From positions 1,860,001-1,924,000 of the forward strand of contig OZ245030.1 in assembly GCA_965223985.1 (NCBI GenBank): DNA of 64,000 nucleotides, read 5' to 3'. A program made the translations under genes and the position numbers. The notes under the pieces are model-generated. The model saw only the letters and a program-made list of their open reading frames with translations. It had not been told where the DNA came from and did not search any database. Of the stretch, positions 15,859 through 24,674 are shown one piece after another (positions within the stretch are counted from its first letter, which is position 1; the number at the start of each line of letters is the position of its first letter). The DNA is from JAPPKS01 sp963667895 (GTDB lineage Bacteria; Poribacteria; WGA-4E; PCPOR2b).

Positions 15859-17199
15859 CTATTTTATATCAGCTATTAAAATATTAATGATCTGATTGAG
15901 TTTTTGATCGCTCGGTATCCTTTGTTCAATCTGTTTGTACGCATGTAGTACGGTGGTGTGATCTCGCTTGTTGAAAGCACGCGCAATTTCTGTCAAGGAT
16001 AGATTTGTCAGTTCTCTACAGAGGTACATTGAGATTTGCCGCGGGCGGACTATAACCTTGGTTCGCGTGCTAGATTTGAGATCAGAGACTTTCAGTTCAA
16101 AATAGTTTGCGACCGCTTTTTGTATATCATCGGCTGTGACAGCTTTAGGGGAAGGTATAGGTGGCTGTGTGGTGAGCGGACTTAACACTCGTGCGGCAAA
16201 CTCAACAGTTAATTCTTCGTCAAAGACACTGCTCTCTGTAACGAGGCGTATGAGCGTGCCTTCAAGCTCACGGATGTTCGTTTGAACTATCTCAGCAATA
16301 TGGCTTAAAACACTATCATGAATATTTTCAAAGCTGTGATCTTCGCACTTCTGGCGGAGAATAGCCACTCGCGATTCAAATTCCGGTGGACCAATGTCTG
16401 CTACCATTCCCCACTCAAAGCGAGATCGAAGTCTCTCCTCTACAGTTTCAAGATTTTTGGGTGGGCGATCGCTGGTCATAACGATGTGATTCGAGTTTCG
16501 ATGTAATTCATTGAAAGTGTGGAAGAATTCCTCCTGTGTCCCTTCTTTACGTTGTAGAAACTGGATATCGTCAATCAAAAGTACATCTGCTGTACGATAT
16601 TTATTCCGAAAATCCTGCGTAGTTGTCCGCGCGTTAGTTGTCCGCGCCTTAATGGAATCAATGAATTCATTCATAAAAGTTTCGGAGGTTACATAAAGCA
16701 CTTTGAGGTGCGAATGATGTTCTTGGATATGATTACCCACCGCGTGTAGTAGATGGGTTTTACCCAACCCGACTCCGCCATAGATGAATAGTGGATTGTA
16801 TATCTTACCGGGATTTTCGGCGCCAGCAAGTGCAGCAGCATGGCTCAAGCGGTTACTGGTTCCTACAACAAAGCGATCGAAAGTATACTTGGGGTTTAGG
16901 CTGTTTTCTGTAGGGGGCAACACAGCTTCTGGAGGACCAGCAGGTGGCTTGACATCAGGCTGAACAACGGTAATGTTGAGCCTACATCCTATACGTACGC
17001 GCTTTTCTAAGAAATCGTTAATCGCTGGTAAAAATCGATCTTCAATCTGCTCCAGTGTGTACAGAGCTGGTACTGAAACAGTAAACTGACTTTCCGTAAG
17101 CGTGATAGGTTTGGTCTGTTTGAGAAAAATATTTTCACGGGCAGCATCACCGAGTTCTAATAGTATCTCCAACCAGATTTCATTAGGGCTGTGCCGCAT
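15859..17199 (-). CDS. dnaA: Chromosomal replication initiator DnaA
   Basis: 446 residues. Domain I (1-80) binds helicase and regulators, domain II is a short Pro-rich linker (82-100), domain III is the AAA+ ATPase with Walker A GGVGLGKT (141-148) and Walker B LLIDDIQFL (about 207-215), and domain IV has the DnaA signature LSLTEIARAFNKRDHTTVLH for box binding. The ATG is preceded by TTTAGGAA. DnaA boxes lie both upstream (17377-17407) and downstream (15550-15643), so it probably represses its own transcription as well as starting replication at the adjacent origin. Confidence 0.97.
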   Translation of the reverse strand: MRHSPNEIWLEILLELGDAARENIFLKQTKPITLTESQFTVSVPALYTLEQIEDRFLPAINDFLEKRVRIGCRLNITVVQPDVKPPAGPPEAVLPPTENSLNPKYTFDRFVVGTSNRLSHAAALAGAENPGKIYNPLFIYGGVGLGKTHLLHAVGNHIQEHHSHLKVLYVTSETFMNEFIDSIKARTTNARTTTQDFRNKYRTADVLLIDDIQFLQRKEGTQEEFFHTFNELHRNSNHIVMTSDRPPKNLETVEERLRSRFEWGMVADIGPPEFESRVAILRQKCEDHSFENIHDSVLSHIAEIVQTNIRELEGTLIRLVTESSVFDEELTVEFAARVLSPLTTQPPIPSPKAVTADDIQKAVANYFELKVSDLKSSTRTKVIVRPRQISMYLCRELTNLSLTEIARAFNKRDHTTVLHAYKQIEQRIPSDQKLNQIINILIADIK

Positions 17200-17376
17200 A
17201 ATGGTATTCCTAAATCGGTTAGTGCGGGGAGTTTACCACAGACTACCTTGGGAATATCTTTAAACAATACTAAGCAGAGGCAACAAGCATCAAAAAGCTA
17301 ATGCAAAGGGCTAAATTCATATTAGGGGTAACTATAGCTGTGGCGAATTTGGAGGGCCAATTAGCAGAGGAGTTTT

Positions 17377-17407
17377 ATATCCACAAGTTATTCACAACTT
17401 ATCCACA
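17377..17407 (+). promoter_or_regulatory. Upstream DnaA-box cluster
   Basis: Three boxes in the same direction with an exact 11-base period: ATATCCACA (17377-17385), TTATTCACA (17388-17396) and the perfect TTATCCACA (17399-17407). They lie about 180-210 bases upstream of the dnaA start, fitting an origin half and/or autoregulation of dnaA. Confidence 0.85.
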
Positions 17408-17704
17408 AAATTTATACGACTTAGTAACGCAGTGGCAAACATACTTTGAATGACATGTGAATGGTACAAATGTCTGAATAGCTGATGTACGAACCATAAC
17501 TTTATATTTTTCTTTCTGATCGTCTTCAATACACCTATTGGTAAAGAAACGCTCGAAGAGAATCTGAACTTAGCACAACCTATCCACAAAATCCTCACTC
17601 CGTCCGCATAAAACCAGTAAAATTTAATGAAATTAAGATTCTAGTATATCATGAAACGCAACTTTGCGCAAGTTGAAAATCCAATCTATTGTAGGCAAAT
17701 AAGC

Positions 17705-17734
17705 TTGACAAATTCCGATCGGATAGACTATTAT
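17705..17734 (+). promoter_or_regulatory. rpmH promoter
   Basis: A perfect TTGACA (17705-17710) and TATTAT (17729-17734) are separated by 18 bases, about 45 bases upstream of the rpmH start. This is the strongest promoter match in the window, as expected for a ribosomal protein gene. Confidence 0.8.
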
Positions 17735-17776
17735 TCCTTCTGTTTTTTGTAGATTATTCTTGGAAGGAGTAAGTTA

Positions 17777-17911
17777 TTGAAACGTACATATCAACCTCAC
17801 CGTCGCAAACGTAAAAATCAATTCGGGTTCCGTAAACGGATGTCTAGTCGGTATGGGCAAAAGGTTTTGTCTCGACGACGTGCGAAAGGACGAAAAGTCC
17901 TAAGTGCCTAG
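17777..17911 (+). CDS. rpmH: 50S ribosomal protein L34
   Basis: 44 residues starting at a TTG codon: MKRTYQPHRRKRKNQFGFRK at the N-terminus and ending GRKVLSA. This matches the standard L34 pattern (KRTYQP..R.R....GFR.RM.....VL..RR.KGR..LS). The start is supported by AGGAG 7 bases upstream and by the TTGACA/TATTAT promoter. The gene points away from dnaA, the usual arrangement. In many bacteria rnpA follows directly; here the next sequence is an AIR-synthase-like pseudogene instead. The small size and non-ATG start make it easy to miss. Confidence 0.97.
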   Translation: MKRTYQPHRRKRKNQFGFRKRMSSRYGQKVLSRRRAKGRKVLSA

Positions 17912-17938
17912 AATACATAATCTGAATTTTGCTTGACA

Positions 17939-18740
17939 ATGATACTGCCGCCTGGAAAGCTCAGAATAGATTTCTTGCAGCAAATTCTGCCTCAATCTCA
18001 AAACGAAGCCCGCGTTATTGTTGGACCAGCGATCGGGGAGGACGCTACAGTTATCGACTTTGGAGAAACTTGTCTTGTTGCAAAGACAGATCCGATTACC
18101 TTTGCAACCGAAGAGATTGGTTGGTACCTTGTCTGCGTGAATAGCAACGACATCGAAACGATGGGAGCAATTCCAATATGGTTGTTAGTGACCATTCTCC
18201 TGCCAGAAAACCACACGACCGAGGATTTAGTTCGTACGATGATGCGGCAAATCACTGCCGCGGGAAGCAGATCTATCTGATCGATTTTCTCCTGCTTTCC
18301 TCAGCCGGGCAAGACGTTATTTAACAGTTCCCGGTATATCAGTCTTGAAAGAAGCTTTAATTGCTGCCGGCATGAGGGGCGTTCATGCGATGCACGATCC
18401 AACTGAAGGCGGTGTGGCGACTGCAATTCACGAGTTAGCACATGCAGCGAAGCTTGGCGCAGTCCTTTGGGAGCAGAAATTGCTCATCTCGGAAGAGACT
18501 AAACAACTGTGTGAGGAATTTCACCTGAATCCGTTGGGGGTTATCTCTTCGGGAGCATTACTCATCGCAGCGGCGCCAACGAAAACCAGCGAGATTCTGT
18601 TTGCTCTATCTGAACAAAATATCCCCTGTGAGATTATTGGTGAATTATTGGATCCGGATAGCGGACTCTGGCTTGAGTCGAACGGACAACGCCGACCGCT
18701 GCCCATTTTTGAAACTGACGAGATTACTAAAATTTTTTAG
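17939..18740 (+). pseudogene. AIR synthase-related (HypE/ThiL-like) protein, internally deleted
   Basis: The first 105 codons from the ATG at 17939 match the N-terminal ATP-binding half of AIR-synthase-related proteins (GPAIGEDATVIDFG, KTDPITFATEEIGWY, NSNDIETMGA). The frame then stops at about 18280. The C-terminal half is open in another frame, from about 18262 (FLSRARRYLTVPGISVLKEA) to 18740, with MHDPTEGGVAT and LGVISSGALL. The segment expected between them, about 75-85 residues including the GGHTE and PGD motifs, is missing. A single out-of-frame deletion near 18255-18262 explains both the loss and the frameshift, so the gene is probably dead. An intact homologue would be about 330 residues. 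Confidence 0.85.
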
Positions 18741-18845
18741 ATTTTCCTTAGTGAAAGGGTATAAATCATCTTCCCAAAGGACACGAAGTTGACTAAAGCG
18801 CAGCTGTACACAGAGGCCCGGGTTGGACTTTCAGGAGTGAAATAA

Positions 18846-20096
18846 ATGCCAAGAGAGTTCGACGTCCCAATTTTCTACCGCAGCTCCATCATTTCCGTCG
18901 TCAAGAAGACGCGCCGGATGGCTGATCCGCGCAAGCGAGATCTCTCACCATCGGTGTTGGACTTTGGCCCGGTTCGTTTCAAAATTTCCCGACACTTTGG
19001 GTTCTGCTATGGGGTTGAAAACGCTATCGAGATTGCCTATCGAGCGCTTGAAGAAAATCCGCGCAATCGGGTCTTTCTACTGTCGGAAATGATTCATAAT
19101 CCCAATGTGAATGCGAATTTGCGTCAGCGCGGCGTACAGTTCCTCTGCGACACCGCCGGAAATCAGCTCATTCCGTTCGATACATTGACGCCGAATGATA
19201 TTGTCATTGTGCCCGCGTTTGGAACTACGCTGGAAGTACAGGCTGAACTTGACCGACACGGCATCAATCCGTATGCGTACAATACGACCTGTCCTTTTGT
19301 TGAGAAGGTGTGGAAAAAAAGCCGTGAGATTGGTCTACAAGATTACACGGTTGTTGTCCATGGAAAGCGTTACCACGAGGAAACGCGCGCAACATTTTCT
19401 CATGCAAGAACGGAAGCGCCTGTAGTCGTGGTACGCGATTTAGAAGAAACGAAAAACCTCGCAATGGTGATACGAGGAGAAGCCTCCAGAGCATTTTTCT
19501 TTGCGTATTTCGAAGACCGTTACTCTGATGGCTTCGATCCGAATCTTCATCTACAGCGTATAGGCGTGGTTAATCAAACTACGATGCTTGCTACCGAGAC
19601 GCAGGCGATTGCAAATTTGCTTCGAGGGGCGATGATGGATCGGTATGGCGAGGAACATATTGACGAACACTTTGCTGACGCGAAGGACACGCTTTGCTAC
19701 GCGACGAAAGAAAATCAGGATGCAACTATTGCTCTAATCGAAGACGGTGGTGACTTAGCCGTAATTGTAGGGGGGTACAATTCCTCCAATACTAGTCACC
19801 TTGTCGAACTGTGTGAACAAAAAATGCCGACTTATTTCATCTGCGATGCTGACGAGATGACCTCGCCAACACGCATTCGTCACTTAGCTATCGACGCCAA
19901 AGTCGTGCGTGAAACGGCAAATTGGCTTCTGATGAACCCTTCTGGTGGTACCCCTATCAATATTGTTCTCACGGCGGGTGCCTCTTGCCCCGATACTCTG
20001 CTCGACGAAGTGCTGTGCAAAATTATCTCCTGGTTCCCCGAAGCCTCTTCGATTGATACCGTGCTTGTTCCTTACCGGGATCGAATGCTAGATTAA
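18846..20096 (+). CDS. ispH: 4-hydroxy-3-methylbut-2-enyl diphosphate reductase (plant/cyanobacterial type)
   Basis: Last enzyme of the MEP isoprenoid pathway, reducing HMBPP to IPP and DMAPP with a 4Fe-4S cluster. 416 residues, the longer type seen in cyanobacteria and plastids, against about 315 in E. coli. The three cluster cysteines are C54 (GFCYGV), C149 (TTCPFV) and C381 (GASCPD). Other conserved parts are EMIHNPNVN, ATKENQDA and GGYNSSNTSHL. The start is supported by AGGAG 9 bases upstream. The first 40 residues before the catalytic core are poorly conserved. It follows the pseudogene and converges with the GH127 gene. Confidence 0.93.
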   Translation: MPREFDVPIFYRSSIISVVKKTRRMADPRKRDLSPSVLDFGPVRFKISRHFGFCYGVENAIEIAYRALEENPRNRVFLLSEMIHNPNVNANLRQRGVQFLCDTAGNQLIPFDTLTPNDIVIVPAFGTTLEVQAELDRHGINPYAYNTTCPFVEKVWKKSREIGLQDYTVVVHGKRYHEETRATFSHARTEAPVVVVRDLEETKNLAMVIRGEASRAFFFAYFEDRYSDGFDPNLHLQRIGVVNQTTMLATETQAIANLLRGAMMDRYGEEHIDEHFADAKDTLCYATKENQDATIALIEDGGDLAVIVGGYNSSNTSHLVELCEQKMPTYFICDADEMTSPTRIRHLAIDAKVVRETANWLLMNPSGGTPINIVLTAGASCPDTLLDEVLCKIISWFPEASSIDTVLVPYRDRMLD

Positions 20097-20188
20097 ATCA
20101 TACTTGTGAACGTTTCAAATGATGCCGTCGGTCATCAGGACGAGCATATCGCGACTGTCTGGCGATAGCATGTCCAGCAGCAAGCTAA

Positions 20189-23100
20189 TCAATTTCCCTT
20201 CAAGATTGTACAATCGAATACCATGCCGACACTGCCCTGGAACTTCACTCGGACGTAGTCTTTGTATCGGGTGAGTTCGATAGGAATGTCGTAAATGACA
20301 TCAACAAATTCACCAGGGTGGTTATTGTTAAGGGTTTGTGTAGCAATGCACCGATCCTCTACATAAATATCGAAGATATGCCCAGTCTCACTGCCCCAGT
20401 AGGTAGCACTCAACGTCATCGGAACATCTGGAAGAACAGCCAACTCATAGCTAAACCAGCCATCTTCTGCTGCATTTCGCCAGTTGCGACCCATATGTTG
20501 TGAAGCGTTACTGCGTTCGCTGTGAATCTTATGTAAATGCTCAGACTCAATATTCGAAATCACCTTGATAGTATCGACGGTTCGCGCTAGTTTATCCTTT
20601 CTTTGGTATTTTTCGGCTAAGTAGTCTGCATGGGCTTTGCTGCCCATCTGGTAAACACGCCAATAGATTGCGTAGCGATCGCCGAACAGTTGATAAAACG
20701 GAATGAGTGTCACATCTTCATCCTGCCCCACTGTGCGAAAGGTCAACGGTGTGCCTTCGACCGGCTGTATCCATCTGTGAAGGTCATCCGATTCGACAAC
20801 GAAAACCGGCGCATCAACCGGTTCGGTTATACTCGCTTGACCAGCTTTCACACTGGGGACACCTTCTTTACCCAACTCTCCTGCCAACACCAACGGACCA
20901 TACATAATTGCCGCGAGTGTTTCATCATCCGGCATAGGGTGGAGATACAGACACATCGGCAAACGTAGTTTCAACGTGTCGCCATCTTCCCAAATACGAT
21001 TGACCGTCAGATAATCTCCGTGACTGGAAAATACCTGTAGTGATTTGCCGTTGAGCAACACCTCGCCGCCATGTGTTGCCCAGTAAGGTATGCGTAGATG
21101 AAACGAGAATTCGATAGGTTTCTCTAAGGACAGAATAATTTGAGTGTAATCCTCTGCAGGAAAGTCGGTTTCCTGACGCAGTCGGAGTCCCTTGTCTTGC
21201 CACCACAACTCTGACGCGATGAACTGGTTAATGAAGAGCTCCTTCCCATTATGAAAGTAGATGCTGTCGCTAAGTTTGGCGAATGACTCGATTCCTGTAC
21301 CTACACAGCACATGAAGGCGTCTTTTCGGTCTGGGCTATCGTCACTTTCGGGCATGCTGAAGCATTTGTAGTATCCTGAAGCCATGGGAACATACCACAT
21401 CATCATGCCATCATCGGGATTTTGCGTGGGGAGAATCCCATTGAACAACGCTCGTTCGTAGTAATCCGCGTAACGCGGGTCGGCTGTCCATCCAAAGAGG
21501 TGGCGTGTCAGTTTTAACATGTTGTAGGTCGTACAGGATTCATGTGTACGATTGCTTAGCTGACACGATAATTTGTTCTGGTGCTGCCAGTGTTCATGAT
21601 CGGTTGATCCGCCGGTTACGTAGGAGCGGGTGTTGACAATCTGATCCCAGAAGAATTCAGCAATGTCGTGATAACGCTTCTCGCCGAGCAGTTCATAACG
21701 GTGCGCAGCACCAAGAATCTTGGGTATTGTCGAATTGCCATGAAGCCAGATTAAGATGTCATCTTGGCGTTCTGCTAGCGGGTCACAGATTCGCTTATGC
21801 TCAAATCGCATAGCCATTCTAAGGTGATCCGGGTCTTGGGTTACGCTGTAGAGATTCAAGAGCAGCGCCTTCATGCCACCGTGCTCAATATTGAGCACTT
21901 CCTGCCAATGTCCTTCAGCCAGTCGATAAATACGCCATTTTGCCCACGCAGCCATATTTTTGAGCACATCCAACGCTTGCTGGCTGCCAATTAATTTGTA
22001 CACATTAAAAAGCCCATCCATTATTTTATGGATGACATACCACGAGACTCTAGAGATACCAGTACGCCCGGGCTCGCCGGCTTCGATGTCATCAAGAAAG
22101 TCCTCCGGAAATGCGCTGAGGTAACCTCCTCCAACAGCTTGTTGGCATTTGGCCAACTCAGTCACAATATAATTCGACTTGTTCTTGAGCACTTCATCAT
22201 CGGCGCTGACATACATTAAGGCGCAGGCAGTGAGGTAATGCCCTATGAAGGCTCCGCGAAGGATAAAGTCCGGACTTTCCCATCCGCCAAGTGGATCGGC
22301 GGATGATGGCAAACCTGCCGTTACACGGAACATGTGAAGCAGGCGGTCGGCATCTAGTGCATGAAGGTAATTGCGATCTCGCAGCATAGAATCTTTAAAT
22401 GGACCATCAAGTAAACGCACGTTTTGCAGGTCAAAAGGCTGCGCTTGAAATTGTATGGGCTTGGGAGTTGGGAGAGTTTCACCTCGGATGGAGGCTTTTT
22501 CACCAGTTGGATAGAAAGGGAAAAAATCATCATTGGGAGTAATGCCAATCACTTCATCGCCCTGCCAGGTGAGTGTATATTCCACATTATCAGTGATTTC
22601 AACCTCTTGATTTACCGGTAAGTCGTATGATAGTTCAATTTGACCCGGTAATTTATCTTTAGGGATAACGATAAAATCACCAATTATGTTTGGCGCGAAC
22701 TCTTCTTCATTTAGCGTCAAGCGGATTGTCTCTTTGGGCGTCCACCGGGGTATTCTTATGAACGTATTTTCCTGGTTTTTGAGATTGATGTCAACCTTGG
22801 CCTGATGCGATCTCATACTTGTAATTTTGAGATTTTCATCTTCGTAATCGAGATGGAAGAAAATGGTTAATCCCCTATTGTTTGCTACGGTGATATGATG
22901 GTAGATATCTATGAGCGAGTGTAAAGCAGCAGCGGTCACGTCGGTGACAGATTGTTTGCCTGCATGTGGAGTGCTGTGGAGGCCGCCAATGGCGCCGATA
23001 ATTCGCTCTCTAGCCTCGACTGGTGCGCCATCCGTATTGCAGAGTTTCAGTGGGGGGCTATCGGTAATCTGTGAGGGAATGAGGCGGGCTCTGACGATGT

Positions 23101-24091
23101 GTTCGACATCGTCGAGAAATTCGGTATAGCCGTGACGAACGCCGAGCCAGAGCGCAATCTGAGCGGCGTCACCTGGAGAGGTCACTTCACCTTTATGCGC
23201 GCTATCGTCCCCGAGGTCATGACATGTGTAACCAGATTGTTTGACAATCTTTGGAACTGTTTCTCGATAAGTGTTAGCGACCGCATCAATATATTTGTGT
23301 TGACCGGTGAGTTCTCCATAGCGTAACAGCCCGCGCAGCGTATTCAGATAGGAGTGAGTGTGTCCGCGCATGATGTAAGGATCTTCGGTAGCGTCCCATC
23401 TTGCGTGGTAGCGTCCATCTGGTCTGGTTGTGTCAGCGAGGTGATACCGGGCAAATTTGTCCGCTAGTTTTAAAGCTAAGACATCCGTTGATACTGTATA
23501 ATACTCAATCAGAGCTTCTATCAGGCGACCGTGGGATACAATTGTGGAGAGCGCCCAAGAGGATTGGATTTCGGGTCTGCCAGCTTCGTTATAACGGTGA
23601 GTCTTTTCAACATTCCAGATACCTCTACCAGGGTTCGCCTCCCAGCTTTCGTAGGGAAAGAGAATACGATCGATGGACTCCAACATCAGATGTGCTTTTT
23701 TTATCGCCCATTGGTCGTTCCGGTATTTTATTAGCCCGGTGAGGGCAAGGAGGCTTTCTCTCGGGGAATGGAAGTCGAGGAGTTCACCGTCAACGTGTGG
23801 CATATCGAGGGGGCGGAGGCAGAGATGGTCAGCATTATCGTAGAATTTCCTTAGGTTCTGGCGCATGGCTGCTTCGATATCCGGTGGGATTTTGAAGCCC
23901 GTGGCGTCTTCCAAACGGAGTATAGCATCCCACCAGCGACCGATATTATGCCCGGGCGCGACAAAACGGAGTTCTGCCCGATAGTCGCTATCCACGAAAA
24001 TCCAGAAGTTGGGCAAATAGTTATTATCTGGGGAAAGCATATGGATTAGATTCTGCCCTGCTAGGTCCATGGATTCCTTCAAATTCACCAT
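20189..24091 (-). CDS. Glycoside hydrolase GH127 (DUF1680) protein with an extra N-terminal barrel
   Basis: 1300 residues. The C-terminal half (about 550-1150) is a GH127-type domain, known for beta-L-arabinofuranosidase activity. Its zinc/nucleophile site is complete: Glu851, Cys853 and the adjacent Cys928-Cys929, with the same E-x-C and CC spacing as the characterised enzyme HypBA1; Glu833 is a candidate acid/base. Residues 1-540 look like a second alpha/alpha barrel followed by a beta domain (GGLHSTPHAGKQSVTDVTAA), without the CC motif and so probably not catalytic in the same way. The last 130 residues resemble a carbohydrate-binding beta sandwich. No signal peptide is visible, so it may act on imported sugars. 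Confidence 0.85.
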   Translation of the reverse strand: MVNLKESMDLAGQNLIHMLSPDNNYLPNFWIFVDSDYRAELRFVAPGHNIGRWWDAILRLEDATGFKIPPDIEAAMRQNLRKFYDNADHLCLRPLDMPHVDGELLDFHSPRESLLALTGLIKYRNDQWAIKKAHLMLESIDRILFPYESWEANPGRGIWNVEKTHRYNEAGRPEIQSSWALSTIVSHGRLIEALIEYYTVSTDVLALKLADKFARYHLADTTRPDGRYHARWDATEDPYIMRGHTHSYLNTLRGLLRYGELTGQHKYIDAVANTYRETVPKIVKQSGYTCHDLGDDSAHKGEVTSPGDAAQIALWLGVRHGYTEFLDDVEHIVRARLIPSQITDSPPLKLCNTDGAPVEARERIIGAIGGLHSTPHAGKQSVTDVTAAALHSLIDIYHHITVANNRGLTIFFHLDYEDENLKITSMRSHQAKVDINLKNQENTFIRIPRWTPKETIRLTLNEEEFAPNIIGDFIVIPKDKLPGQIELSYDLPVNQEVEITDNVEYTLTWQGDEVIGITPNDDFFPFYPTGEKASIRGETLPTPKPIQFQAQPFDLQNVRLLDGPFKDSMLRDRNYLHALDADRLLHMFRVTAGLPSSADPLGGWESPDFILRGAFIGHYLTACALMYVSADDEVLKNKSNYIVTELAKCQQAVGGGYLSAFPEDFLDDIEAGEPGRTGISRVSWYVIHKIMDGLFNVYKLIGSQQALDVLKNMAAWAKWRIYRLAEGHWQEVLNIEHGGMKALLLNLYSVTQDPDHLRMAMRFEHKRICDPLAERQDDILIWLHGNSTIPKILGAAHRYELLGEKRYHDIAEFFWDQIVNTRSYVTGGSTDHEHWQHQNKLSCQLSNRTHESCTTYNMLKLTRHLFGWTADPRYADYYERALFNGILPTQNPDDGMMMWYVPMASGYYKCFSMPESDDSPDRKDAFMCCVGTGIESFAKLSDSIYFHNGKELFINQFIASELWWQDKGLRLRQETDFPAEDYTQIILSLEKPIEFSFHLRIPYWATHGGEVLLNGKSLQVFSSHGDYLTVNRIWEDGDTLKLRLPMCLYLHPMPDDETLAAIMYGPLVLAGELGKEGVPSVKAGQASITEPVDAPVFVVESDDLHRWIQPVEGTPLTFRTVGQDEDVTLIPFYQLFGDRYAIYWRVYQMGSKAHADYLAEKYQRKDKLARTVDTIKVISNIESEHLHKIHSERSNASQHMGRNWRNAAEDGWFSYELAVLPDVPMTLSATYWGSETGHIFDIYVEDRCIATQTLNNNHPGEFVDVIYDIPIELTRYKDYVRVKFQGSVGMVFDCTILKGN

Positions 24092-24130
24092 TGTGTAAAG
24101 ACCTCCCTCAATATCGTTTACAGTTTTAAG

Positions 24131-24562
24131 TTAGCCGATAGACTCCTTCACTGGCTCAAATTTCGGTATGCTGATTTCTGGTGTTACATCATCAAAAGTC
24201 ACCTGAACGCGCATGTCAATCTCGATTTCCATAGGATCGATGTTAACAATGTTGGAAATCATTCTCGCCCCATCGTCCAAATCAATAATTGCATAAACAT
24301 AGGGTACATCCGGCGCAAAACTCATGTGCGCGACTTGCCGGATTATCGTGAAACTATATAACGTTCCTAATCCCGTTGATTTAAACCAACCGAGGTCTTC
24401 AGATAGGCATCGGTAACACATCACTCTAGGGAAGTAGATGACCTCCCCGCAAGCATTGCATTTCTGTAGGAAAAGCTCGTGCCGTTTTGCAGCTTTCCAG
24501 TATTCTTCCGTCTCAGGTTGTATCGTGGGCAATGGCTTCGTATATTCGTTTTGTGTCGACAT
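24131..24562 (-). CDS. Zn-ribbon/OB-fold protein (DUF35, ChsH2-like)
   Basis: 143 residues. An N-terminal rubredoxin-like zinc ribbon has C35-x2-C38 and C49-x2-C52, followed by an OB fold (GTLYSFTIIRQ, VPYVYAIIDLDDGARM, VQVTFDDV). DUF35 proteins pair with thiolase-like enzymes, for example ChsH2 with Ltp2 in steroid side-chain cleavage and with acyl-CoA synthases elsewhere. The thiolase-like gene lies 112 bases upstream on the same strand, so the two products probably form a complex acting on an acyl-CoA substrate. Confidence 0.88.
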   Translation of the reverse strand: MSTQNEYTKPLPTIQPETEEYWKAAKRHELFLQKCNACGEVIYFPRVMCYRCLSEDLGWFKSTGLGTLYSFTIIRQVAHMSFAPDVPYVYAIIDLDDGARMISNIVNIDPMEIEIDMRVQVTFDDVTPEISIPKFEPVKESIG

Positions 24563-24674
24563 AATTCACTTCTTTCTTAAGGGCGGTCCTGTTAGTACGG
24601 TCTTGGAATCTAACCCTGATTCTCGGATCGGGGTAACCCGCGTGAAAATAGTGGTTGGAGGATAGATGCGGTAT

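Larger units (their letters stand above)
17200..17776. other. Divergent dnaA / rpmH intergenic region
   Basis: About 577 bases containing the upstream DnaA-box group, an isolated box at 17580-17588 (CTATCCACA) and the rpmH promoter. No coding sequence is supported here. The dnaA promoter must lie on the minus strand, but I could not identify a convincing -35/-10 pair. Confidence 0.7.
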
